A stretch of DNA of 18,828 nt from Chlorobium sp. (GTDB taxonomy: Bacteria; Bacteroidota; Chlorobiia; Chlorobiales; Chlorobiaceae). The position numbers and the translations under genes are program-made. The stretch is taken from positions 1 to 18,828 of the forward strand of contig JANQHB010000073.1 in NCBI GenBank assembly GCA_028277225.1, read 5' to 3'. The notes beneath the pieces were generated by a model, which was not told the origin of the DNA, did not search any database, and saw only the letters and a program-made list of their open reading frames with translations. Position 1 is the first letter of the stretch. Every line of letters starts with the position of its first letter. Below, piece by piece: positions 1 to 7,050 of the stretch.

Positions 1-247
1 GCGATTGTCGAGCATGCCGGAGATGCAAGGCACAGGGAACGCCGCTGTAGTGATCTACCGCAAGTTCCCTGTAACGAAGCAGATCCGGTATGATCGGCAA
101 TCCCGAAGGGTTTCAATAAATGCGGCTCTTTACCAGTTTTCGCACTCACCTGACAGGTTATGGATCATTTTTTTACAACCACAGTATAACAGATAGTATT
201 TAAAAGACTTACTGTTATGGAGCATTTGTTGAAACGCTCAGTTTAGG
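1..247 (+). mobile_element. MITE-like structured repeat, copy 1 (left end cut by window)
   Basis: This aligns base for base, without obvious gaps, to the reverse complement of 15705-15961. The outermost 10 bp lie outside the window, so the full length would be 257 bp. The right terminal inverted repeat is CGCTCAGTTTAGG at 235-247. Inside are nested inverted repeats: CATGCCGGA (13-21) with TCCGGTATG (83-91), ACAGGGAA (32-39) with TTCCCTGT (64-71), and GTTTCAATAAATG (110-122) with CATTTGTTGAAAC (about 223-235). No transposase is encoded; the small open frame inside is not gene-like. The first 150 bp are much better conserved between copies than the A/T-rich middle. It is most likely a non-autonomous element mobilised by a transposase elsewhere. 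Confidence 0.8.
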
Positions 248-250
248 ATA
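244..250 (+). promoter_or_regulatory. Ribosome binding site for the RelE-type toxin, partly supplied by the repeat end
   Basis: AGGA at 245-248 lies 6 nt before the ATG at 255. Its AGG is the last three bases of the element's terminal inverted repeat, so the repeat end provides the Shine-Dalgarno sequence of the downstream gene. An earlier ATG at 251 is in another frame. Confidence 0.5.
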
Positions 251-254
251 ATGT

Positions 255-548
255 ATGTGGCAGGTAAAGATACACCGCCTTGTTCTTGAGGAGGATTTCA
301 GGAAAATACCTGAGAAAAAGCGCTCAGAGATACTCAAAACCATCTACAAGAAGCTTGGCTCTTCTCCGGAGCAGTTTGGCGCGCCGCTCAGACATAAAGG
401 ATTAAGAAAACTGCGGATTGGCGAGTATCGCGCTGTGTACAGGATTGAAAAGCAGGTTGTCCGGGTGCTGGTTTTAAAGGTTGGGATACGACGAGACGGC
501 GAAGTGTACAAGGAGATGCGGCAACGGTTACAGAAAGCCGGGGATTGA
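255..548 (+). CDS. RelE/ParE-superfamily toxin, no antitoxin visible
   Basis: A 97-residue basic protein of the RelE type II toxin superfamily, whose members usually cleave mRNA on the ribosome. The family core is visible: a charged N-terminal helical hairpin (residues about 11-40), then the strand block LRKLRIGEYRAVYRI (50-64), then VLVLKVGIRRDGEVY (71-85) with the basic residues R79/R80 and Y85 where RelE proteins keep RNA-contacting and catalytic residues. Length is normal for the family. The antitoxin usually precedes the toxin, but here the repeat copy ends only 7 bp upstream. No antitoxin follows either: the next 600 bp hold a pseudogene. It may be a solitary toxin, or its antitoxin may lie before the window. 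Family assignment is firm; the exact cleavage target is unknown. Confidence 0.82.
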   Translation: MWQVKIHRLVLEEDFRKIPEKKRSEILKTIYKKLGSSPEQFGAPLRHKGLRKLRIGEYRAVYRIEKQVVRVLVLKVGIRRDGEVYKEMRQRLQKAGD

Positions 549-597
549 TTCGGGATGGTATCTGTTCATTTGCTTCTGGATTCGATTCAGTGTACGG

Positions 598-940
598 TCA
601 ATCCAGCAGGTTCTTGTAAATGCCGCCGTCTTTCATGATCAGGAGCAGCTGCATCAATGTCTGTTCCAGTCCCCTTGCAAGCCAGAATGCCCGGTAATCT
701 TTTGTCGGATTCGAAAAGATCATTTCCGCTGTCATAGCCCCGATCATGTGGAAATGGCTGTTGATCATGCCCTTTGCTGTCGATAACGTCAGCATCATCC
801 GGAACAGGTGTCGTAGCATCCTGTATTGTGCTGATGACATTTCCTTTCACAAGGATATATTCATGTCCTCGCGGAGCTTTTCGCTTTCTCCGTCGAAGAT
901 GCGAACGTTTCTGATGGCAATGTGCGAAGGTGATGTTTCG
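598..940 (-). pseudogene. Amidohydrolase (imidazolonepropionase-like) remnant, frameshifted and internally deleted
   Basis: Read on the minus strand, pieces of one metal-dependent amidohydrolase appear in order but in shifting frames. First comes HIAIRNVRIFDG with SEKLRED, the N-terminal beta-sandwich of the family. After a stop and frame change comes VKGNVISTIQ with TTPVPDDADVIDSKG. After another shift comes MINSHFHMIG, which holds the metal-binding HxH, then YRAFWLARGLEQTLM. The sequence then jumps directly to LLLIMKDGGIYKNLLD, the normal C-terminal end of these enzymes, followed by a stop at 598-600. The usual MPG before the HxH region is lost, and most of the roughly 400-residue barrel is missing. 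This is a dead gene. The original start is uncertain and may extend to about 1006. Confidence 0.72.
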
Positions 941-1225
941 GAAGGATTTTTCGTAAAGCTGAGCATGTTCTATAAGAGATTTCTTGAATTGATCATATGA
1001 TGACAATATGAGAAATATTCCATTGTATTGAGATGATGCTTCTTGATTTCCGGTCTCTTATGGTATGTCACGATAGTAGCTCAAGAACTGCTGGCGGACT
1101 AACAACAAGAATTTCCCGGTTTTTCATAACTTTCATGAAACTACCGTTATGGCTTGTGCTGGTTTTCGGTTTTATTCGAGAGCAGGAATGTTTTCTGTTG
1201 TTTCAAGAACTCTATGGGTGACGGA
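941..1225. other. Intergenic stretch with no recognised gene
   Basis: This lies between the amidohydrolase remnant and mntA. It is A/T-rich in places and holds only very short open frames in either direction. It may include the upstream part of the dead amidohydrolase and the promoter of the mntA-hepT pair, but no convincing -35/-10 pair or hairpin was found. Confidence 0.5.
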
Positions 1226-1525
1226 ATGAAATTTTCTTTCGAAGAATACTCATCCGGGATATCACGGATATGCGCACAATACGGGATCAAGTGTCTCACG
1301 GCATTCGGCGGAGTGCTTTCGGACGAGTTTGATGAGGAAAGCGATATCGATTTTCTTATCGAACTGGACGGTATTGAAAACGGAATGGTCCGATATATGA
1401 GCGTCAAGCGTGAATTGCAAGGTCTTTTTGGAAGGCCTGTCGATCTTGTTATGCCGAAATCGATAAAAAACGAGAGACTGAAGCGCCATATCTACCAGAA
1501 AACAAGGACGGTCTATGCGGCATGA
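1226..1525 (+). CDS. mntA: MntA-type nucleotidyltransferase, antitoxin of the HEPN-MNT pair
   Basis: A small minimal nucleotidyltransferase (99 residues from this start) of the MntA family, which neutralises its partner HepT by adding AMP units to a tyrosine near the HEPN active site. The metal-binding SDID motif is at 39-42 (D40, D42), and a third acidic residue is D73 in GRPVDLVMP. Oddly, the canonical GS-X10-DxD motif reads GG-X10-DxD (G28-G29), so the serine that contacts the nucleotide phosphates is replaced. The frame is open further upstream to 1154 with an in-frame ATG at 1214. ATG 1226 was chosen because GGGTG lies just before it and the conserved fold begins here. It overlaps the next gene by 11 bp, as expected for a co-translated pair. 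Confidence 0.8.
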   Translation: MKFSFEEYSSGISRICAQYGIKCLTAFGGVLSDEFDEESDIDFLIELDGIENGMVRYMSVKRELQGLFGRPVDLVMPKSIKNERLKRHIYQKTRTVYAA

Positions 1526-1850
1526 TCCTCTGGTATGCATTGAAGACGCCCTCCGGGCGTGCCGAATGATTCTTGATTTCACCGCAGGAATGGATGAGAC
1601 ATTATACGGGGAGGATTTGAAAACAAAGGCTGCGGTTGAAAGAGCCTTCGAAATTCTTGGAGAAGCGCTCAACAGAGTAAGTCGTATTGATGTATCACTT
1701 CTCGATACGATAGACGACTGGCAATCGATAATCGGGTTCAGGAATGTAATTGCGCACGGATATGACTCTATTGATGACGAGATCGTGTGGGACGCGATTC
1801 AAAGACACATTCCGGGTTTGATTGTCAGTCTTGAAAAACTGCAGAAATAA
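1515..1850 (+). CDS. hepT: HepT-like HEPN ribonuclease toxin (DUF86)
   Basis: A 111-residue all-alpha HEPN protein of the DUF86/HepT family. Known HepT toxins are RNases whose active site is RX4HXY. That motif is intact here as RNVIAHGY (R76, H81, Y83), and Y83 is the residue AMPylated by MntA in characterised pairs. The helix around ERAFEILGEALNRVS (42-56) is also typical. The start overlaps the 3' end of mntA by 11 bp, giving the usual antitoxin-toxin order. Its 3' end converges on recQ with a 43-bp gap. Such pairs act as phage-defence or plasmid-stabilisation modules; which applies here cannot be read from the sequence. Confidence 0.87.
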   Translation: MRHDPLVCIEDALRACRMILDFTAGMDETLYGEDLKTKAAVERAFEILGEALNRVSRIDVSLLDTIDDWQSIIGFRNVIAHGYDSIDDEIVWDAIQRHIPGLIVSLEKLQK

Positions 1851-1893
1851 CAGGAACCCAACGTTATCGCGTTTAAAGAGTCAATAGAATAAG

Positions 1894-3747
1894 CTATGTC
1901 TCATCCGGATGCTCATTGCGATATCTCATGATGAGATCGAGAAACGGTTTGCCGTAGCGGCTGAGCTTGACGTTGCCGACGCCGTTAACGACAAGCATCT
2001 CTTCCTCGTTTTGCGGCTTCATGGCGGCCATTTCGCGGAGCGAGCGGTCCGAAAAGACAACGTAGGGAGGGATGTTCTGTTCGTCGGCGAGTTCTTTGCG
2101 AAGAGCCCTGAGCAGGTCGAAAAGGCCGCGGTCATAGTCTTCTGCGTGGTCGATGGCAGGTTTCTTTATGCTCTTCTCTTCCTTTACCCTGATCATTTCG
2201 ACGTTCGCGTTTCCCTTTAGTACAGGAACAGCTTTTTCGAGCAGGTAAAGCGCCGGGTAAAGGCCTTCGGCTCTTGCAATTATTTTCTGTGCCAGCAGTT
2301 CGTCGATCAGGTGCCGCCAGAAAGTCTTGCTTCGGTCTTTGCCGACACCCCAGGTTTTCAGACGGTCGTGGCCGAAATCGCGGATCTTTTTGTTTTTGCT
2401 GCCGGTGACGATATCGACAATGTGGGTTGCGCCGAATCGCCCTTCCGTACGGGCGATTGCCGAAAGCAGCATCTGCGCCTCGGTTGTGCAGTCGGTTACT
2501 TCGCGCGAGCCGAGACAGATGTCACACGAGCCGCAATTGTTCTCCGTATAGTTTTCTCCGAAATAGTCGAGGAGGGTTTTTCTCCTGCAGACGCTGGTCG
2601 AGGCGAACGAGATGACCTTGTTGAGCGCGTCGAGCGATTTTCTTCGTTCGGTTTCGTCAACGATCGTATCGATGAAGAACTTTACTCTCGGGATATCGGC
2701 CTGCGAGAAGAGCATGATGCATGCAGACGGTTCGCCGTCCCTTCCTGCCCGGCCGGTTTCCTGGTAGTAATTCTCGATGCTTTTCGGCAGGTCGGCATGG
2801 ATGACGAAGCGGATGTTCGATTTATCGATCCCCATGCCGAAAGCGATTGTCGCAACGATAACGTCGGTTTCGTCGCGGATAAAAGCTTCCTGGTTCTGTT
2901 TTCGCTCTTCGTTTTCCAGCCCGGCGTGGTAAGGCAGGGCGCGGATTCCTTTCGACTGCAGCATTGCGGCGGTCTCGTTGACGCTTTTGCGGCTCGTGCG
3001 GTAGATGATGCCTGCCGAGCTCTTGAATCCTTTCAGGATCGAGACCAGCTGTGCGCTGGTGTTTTCCTTGAAACGGATGTCATAAGTGAGGTTGGGACGG
3101 TCGAACGAAGCTCGCACGATCAACGGGTCGCGCTGTCCGAGCTTCCGGAGAATATCCTCCTGGACGTTCAGCGTTGCCGTAGCCGTAAAGGCCGTGACCG
3201 GCGAATCGGGGAGCAGGCTCTTCAGATCGGAAAGAGAGAGATAGTCAGGACGGAAGTCATGGCCCCATTCAGAAATGCAATGCGCTTCGTCGATCACCGC
3301 CAGACTGATGGAGACCTGAGCGAGCAGGTCCCTGAAATGATCGAGAGAAAACCTTTCAGGCGCCACATAGAGCAGGTCGAGCGAGTTCGAAAGCAGTTTG
3401 CCGATCACAGACGACTGCTCTCCGGGCGAAAGGGAGCTGTTCAGGTACGCAGCCCTGATGCCGTTTGCCTGCGCTGCGTCCACCTGGTCTTTCATCAGCG
3501 AGATCAGCGGGCTGATCACGATGCAGGTCCCCGGCAAGAGCACCGCCGGAAGCTGGTAGCAGAGCGACTTTCCTCCTCCGGTTGGCATCACGGCAAACAC
3601 ATCCCTGCCGCTCATGATCGCCCGAACGATTTCCTCCTGGTTCGGACGGAATGACCGGAAGCCGAAGACGCTGCGGAGTGTTTCTATGATGTGTGTGTCG
3701 GAGGGGTAGGGGGTGGATATTGTTTCTTTGTCTGGCTGCCCCGGCAT
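1894..3747 (-). CDS. recQ: ATP-dependent DNA helicase RecQ
   Basis: A 617-residue superfamily 2 3'-5' DNA helicase of the RecF repair pathway. The visible order is: helicase core with Walker A MPTGGGKS (54-61), DEAH box (153-156), motif III TAFTATAT (185-192), and motif VI QETGRAGRDG (329-338). Next is the RecQ-C-terminal zinc site with four cysteines (C387, C405, C408, C411), a winged-helix segment, and a C-terminal HRDC domain (about 530-610, NGVGNVKLSRYG near the end). Length matches full bacterial RecQ. The start ATG has no strong Shine-Dalgarno, but conserved sequence begins about 20 residues in, so the start is only slightly uncertain. It is transcribed divergently from the mrp operon and stands alone. 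Confidence 0.96.
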   Translation of the reverse strand: MPGQPDKETISTPYPSDTHIIETLRSVFGFRSFRPNQEEIVRAIMSGRDVFAVMPTGGGKSLCYQLPAVLLPGTCIVISPLISLMKDQVDAAQANGIRAAYLNSSLSPGEQSSVIGKLLSNSLDLLYVAPERFSLDHFRDLLAQVSISLAVIDEAHCISEWGHDFRPDYLSLSDLKSLLPDSPVTAFTATATLNVQEDILRKLGQRDPLIVRASFDRPNLTYDIRFKENTSAQLVSILKGFKSSAGIIYRTSRKSVNETAAMLQSKGIRALPYHAGLENEERKQNQEAFIRDETDVIVATIAFGMGIDKSNIRFVIHADLPKSIENYYQETGRAGRDGEPSACIMLFSQADIPRVKFFIDTIVDETERRKSLDALNKVISFASTSVCRRKTLLDYFGENYTENNCGSCDICLGSREVTDCTTEAQMLLSAIARTEGRFGATHIVDIVTGSKNKKIRDFGHDRLKTWGVGKDRSKTFWRHLIDELLAQKIIARAEGLYPALYLLEKAVPVLKGNANVEMIRVKEEKSIKKPAIDHAEDYDRGLFDLLRALRKELADEQNIPPYVVFSDRSLREMAAMKPQNEEEMLVVNGVGNVKLSRYGKPFLDLIMRYRNEHPDET

Positions 3748-3969
3748 GGTAGAATTGATAGCGGTTTCTTTCAGGATAGGTTTTCTGTCGTATGATCAAT
3801 GGTGTTGTCGGGAATCAAAATACAGAAAAAAGAGGGGATAGTTATCTGGCGAATGTAAAGAGACACGGTGTTGCATGATTATTGGAAAATACTCAAAACG
3901 GGAACCGACAACCGTTTCTGGCGTTTTTTTTGTAAGGTCTTTTGAAACAACAGGAAAAGGAACCCGTCT
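3748..3969. other. Divergent recQ/mrpA intergenic region
   Basis: These 222 bp should hold both promoters. AAGGA at 3956-3960 is the likely ribosome site for mrpA. A run of eight T at about 3924-3931 follows a weak AACGG/CCGTT inverted repeat and could be a leader attenuator, but pairing is poor. No clear promoter boxes were identified. Confidence 0.4.
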
Positions 3970-6270
3970 GTGCTGATTCTCCTGCTTACAGGATATGCCG
4001 CTTCCGCGCTTGCGCCGTTGCTCTATAAACGGTTCAGGGAAAACTTCGGCTGGATTGCCGTAACGTTTCCCCTGTTCATGTTTTTCGGCTTTTTGTCGCG
4101 CTACCCGCAGATTGTTTCCGGAGAAGTTATCCGGGAATCGGTGCCGTGGGTTCCCTCGCTCGGCATCAACTTTTCCTTTCTGCTCGACGGGCTGAGTCTC
4201 AGCTTTGTTCTGATAATAACCCTTATCGGCGCAGCGGTGTTTCTTTACGCAGGAGCTTATATGAAAGCATATGCCGCGACCGGCAGGTTTTACGTTTACA
4301 TCGGCATTTTCATGACCTCCATGCTGGGCCTTGTGTTGTCGGACAACATGCTCCTGATGTTCGTGTTCTGGGAGTTGACCGGCATCAGCTCCTTTCTCCT
4401 GATCGGGTTCAATCACCACAAGGAGTCATCCAGAAAAGCGGCATTGCAGGCGCTGCTGGTAACCGGTGGAGGAGGGCTGGTCCTCTTTGTTGGCATCATA
4501 TTGCTCTACCGGGTGACAGGCTGCTTCGATATTTCGTCCTTCTACGATATGAACGGCGTTATCACCGCCCACGCTCTCTACCCTGCCATTGCGGTGCTTG
4601 TGCTGATCGGTGCGTTTACCAAGTCGGCGCAGTTTCCGTTCCACTTCTGGCTTCCCAATGCCATGGAGGCCCCTACGCCCGTGAGCGCCTATCTCCATTC
4701 GGCAACGATGGTCAAGGCGGGCGTTTACCTGATAGCAAGAATGAACCACGAGATAGGGGGAACGCCGATTTGGCAGGATACTGTTCTGGTAACGGGGGCG
4801 TCGACCATGGTGTTGTCTGGTCTGCTGGCGTTCAAACAAACCGACCTGAAGAAGCTGCTTGCTTACTCGACACTTGCAGTGCTGGGAACCCTTGTCATGC
4901 TGCTCGGTATCGGATCGAAACTCGCGATCAAGGCCTTTTTCATCTATCTCATCGCTCATTCGCTCTACAAGGGGGTGCTTTTCCTCGTTGCGGGGACACT
5001 CGATCACGAAACAGGGACTCGCGATGTAGCGAAGCTCGGAGGGCTTGGGAAGCGAATGCCTCTGACGGCGATCACGGCGGCACTTGCCTCCCTGTCCATG
5101 ATGGGAATTATTCCGCTTGTGGGTTTCATCGGTAAGGAAACGGTTTACAAATCCATTCTCGAACTGGAATATTGGGGAATCTTTCTTATAGCCGCAGCGG
5201 TGCTTGCCAACGCTTTTGTGGTGATGGTTACCCTGTTTGTGGGATTCAAGCCTTTCTGGGGTAAGGCGATGGATACTTCCCGCAAGCTGCACGAAGCTCC
5301 GTTCAAAATGCTGCTTGGCCCGGCCCTGCTTGCGGCGCTCGGCCTGCTTTTCGGGATGTTTCCCAACTTTTTCATGGCAGCAATGCTCGAACAGTCGGCC
5401 CAGAGCATCCTGTCCGAGACACTCAGTCTGAAGATCACCATATGGGAGGGTTTCAATCTGGTGTTGTTACTGAGTTTCGTGACCCTTCTGCTTGGAGGTG
5501 TCCTTTATCTGATACGTTTAAAAATGTCCGAACAGGTCGTGCGGATGACGCTGCCGGTTTTCATGAGGCCTTCGGCCTGGTATGAGGCAGCGTTGCGGGG
5601 CGTGCTTTCATTTGCAACCGTGCAGACCCGGTTCGTGCAAAACGGCTACCTGCGAAACTACATCATCGTCATCGTTTTGACGACGGTGTTCCTGGCTTCC
5701 CTGGCTCTGTACCGTTCAGCAGGCGGGATTGGCATAGCGCCCGACTTTTCGATCACTTTTTACGAAGGGGCACTCGCTTTTATCATTCTGGTTTCAACCC
5801 TGCTTCTTGTCAACTCCAGATCACGTTTGAAGTCGATTGTCGCTCTCGGAGCTCTCGGGTTTTCCATCGGTATTATTTTCGTGATATACGGTGCGCCTGA
5901 TCTTGGCTTGACGACCTTTGCGATCGAGACACTCAATGTCATCCTGTTCGTGCTTGTGCTCTATAAGCTTCCGGGTTTCCTGAAGCTTTCCCGTTCGTCC
6001 AACAGGGGAAGGGACGCGGTAATAGCCGTTTCTGTCGGGGTGTTAATGACGTTTACGGTGTTTGCCGCTTCATCCTTCGAGCTCTCGTCAGAGCTGAAGC
6101 AGTACTTTGCCCAAACGAGCGTTCCGGACGGGAAGGGGCGAAATGTGGTGAATGTGATTCTTGTGGATTTCAGGGCTATCGATACGCTCGGTGAGATCAC
6201 AGTGCTCGCCGTTGCCGCTCTGGGCGTTGTTGCTCTGTTGAAACTCAGGGCGGATGGAGGAGGACGGTAA
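3970..6270 (+). CDS. mrpA: Na+/H+ antiporter subunit A (MrpA/MnhA)
   Basis: A 766-residue polytopic membrane protein, the large subunit of the seven-part Mrp cation/proton antiporter, related to NuoL of complex I. The N-terminal two thirds hold the antiporter-like proton channel: the glutamate in FVFWELTGISSF (E135), the lysine in FTKSAQFPFHFWLP (K218) and a further lysine in the segment after it (K249, SATMVKAGVYL) match residues needed for proton transfer in characterised MrpA. The C-terminal part carries the MrpA-specific NuoJ-like domain (for example IYGAPDLGLTTFAIETLN), so this is a full-length MrpA. It starts with GTG, with AAGGA 9 nt upstream. Its stop lies one base before mrpB. Confidence 0.95.
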   Translation: MLILLLTGYAASALAPLLYKRFRENFGWIAVTFPLFMFFGFLSRYPQIVSGEVIRESVPWVPSLGINFSFLLDGLSLSFVLIITLIGAAVFLYAGAYMKAYAATGRFYVYIGIFMTSMLGLVLSDNMLLMFVFWELTGISSFLLIGFNHHKESSRKAALQALLVTGGGGLVLFVGIILLYRVTGCFDISSFYDMNGVITAHALYPAIAVLVLIGAFTKSAQFPFHFWLPNAMEAPTPVSAYLHSATMVKAGVYLIARMNHEIGGTPIWQDTVLVTGASTMVLSGLLAFKQTDLKKLLAYSTLAVLGTLVMLLGIGSKLAIKAFFIYLIAHSLYKGVLFLVAGTLDHETGTRDVAKLGGLGKRMPLTAITAALASLSMMGIIPLVGFIGKETVYKSILELEYWGIFLIAAAVLANAFVVMVTLFVGFKPFWGKAMDTSRKLHEAPFKMLLGPALLAALGLLFGMFPNFFMAAMLEQSAQSILSETLSLKITIWEGFNLVLLLSFVTLLLGGVLYLIRLKMSEQVVRMTLPVFMRPSAWYEAALRGVLSFATVQTRFVQNGYLRNYIIVIVLTTVFLASLALYRSAGGIGIAPDFSITFYEGALAFIILVSTLLLVNSRSRLKSIVALGALGFSIGIIFVIYGAPDLGLTTFAIETLNVILFVLVLYKLPGFLKLSRSSNRGRDAVIAVSVGVLMTFTVFAASSFELSSELKQYFAQTSVPDGKGRNVVNVILVDFRAIDTLGEITVLAVAALGVVALLKLRADGGGR

Positions 6271-6271
6271 T

Positions 6272-6688
6272 ATGTATTCAATTATTCTGGCCACAGCCTC
6301 CCGTTATCTGCTGCTTCTCTTGCTGATATTTTCGGTGTTTCTTCTCTTGCGGGGGCATAACGAACCGGGAGGGGGTTTTGTCGGCGGACTTGTCGCGGCG
6401 GCCGCTTATGCGCTTTACTTTATTGCAAACGGTATTCAAGCTGCAAAAACAGTCGTCCGTTTTGATCCTCTCAGAATTATTGCGGCCGGTTTGCTGACCG
6501 CCATCGCAAGTACTCTGCCCTCGCTTTTTACCGGTGAGCGATTTATGACAGCTTTCTGGATCGACACGGGGATTCCGTTCATCGGCAAGGTCGGGACTCC
6601 TCTCCTGTTCGATCTCGGGATCTACTTTCTTGTGCTGGGGATAACGATTTCCATTATTTTTTCGCTTGCAGAGGAGGACCGCTCATGA
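6272..6688 (+). CDS. mrpB: Na+/H+ antiporter subunit B (MrpB/MnhB)
   Basis: A 138-residue membrane protein with about four transmembrane segments and the MnhB signature RGHNEPGGGFVGGL (27-40). It is needed for assembly and activity of the Mrp complex. ATG 6272 is preferred over the in-frame ATG at 6254, because the stretch between them is the Shine-Dalgarno GGAGGAGG (6256-6263). The gene begins one base after the mrpA stop and ends in an ATGA overlap with mrpC. Confidence 0.93.
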   Translation: MYSIILATASRYLLLLLLIFSVFLLLRGHNEPGGGFVGGLVAAAAYALYFIANGIQAAKTVVRFDPLRIIAAGLLTAIASTLPSLFTGERFMTAFWIDTGIPFIGKVGTPLLFDLGIYFLVLGITISIIFSLAEEDRS

Positions 6689-7050
6689 CATTTCTGCTTG
6701 CGGTCATTGTCGGTGTGCTCTATGCTGCCGGAACCTATCTTATCCTGAGAAGAAGCCTCGTGAAGGTGATTTTCGGTCTGATGCTGCTCGGACATGCCGC
6801 TAACCTTATGATATTTACCGTCGGGCGGCTGACAAAGGGAGCGCCTGCCTTTGTGCCGGAAGGGGCAGAGGCGCTCGTCGAACCATTTGCCGATCCGCTG
6901 CCGCAGGCACTGATACTTACAGCGATCGTTATCGGTTTCGGTGTGCAGGCGTTTACTATCGTGCTCTTCAAACGCACTTACCAGGAGCTGGGAACCGAAG
7001 ACCTGGACAGGATGAAGAGCACGGATCAACTTCCGGGAGAAAAGCTATGA
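6685..7050 (+). CDS. mrpC: Na+/H+ antiporter subunit C (MrpC/MnhC)
   Basis: A 121-residue, three-helix membrane protein homologous to NuoK of complex I. Typical segments are GLMLLGHAANLMIF (31-44) and DPLPQALILTAIVIGF (70-85), followed by a polar C-terminal tail. It starts within the mrpB stop (ATGA at 6685-6688) and ends in another ATGA with mrpD, so translation is probably coupled along the operon. Confidence 0.93.
   Translation: MTFLLAVIVGVLYAAGTYLILRRSLVKVIFGLMLLGHAANLMIFTVGRLTKGAPAFVPEGAEALVEPFADPLPQALILTAIVIGFGVQAFTIVLFKRTYQELGTEDLDRMKSTDQLPGEKL

Noticed and set aside
5..196. A small open frame inside repeat copy 1
   Set aside because: It is not preserved in the equivalent part of copy 2, and the conservation follows stems, not codons.
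1262..1672. A 136-residue minus-strand open frame opposite mntA/hepT
   Set aside because: The plus-strand pair has clear catalytic motifs; the antisense frame has none.
2311..3654. A 447-residue open frame antisense to recQ
   Set aside because: Its composition is that of a complement of a coding strand, no family features are visible, and recQ on the other strand is complete and unmistakable.
3796..4419. A 207-residue minus-strand open frame over the mrpA start
   Set aside because: It overlaps the conserved N-terminus of MrpA and has no recognisable features; it is a shadow of the real gene.
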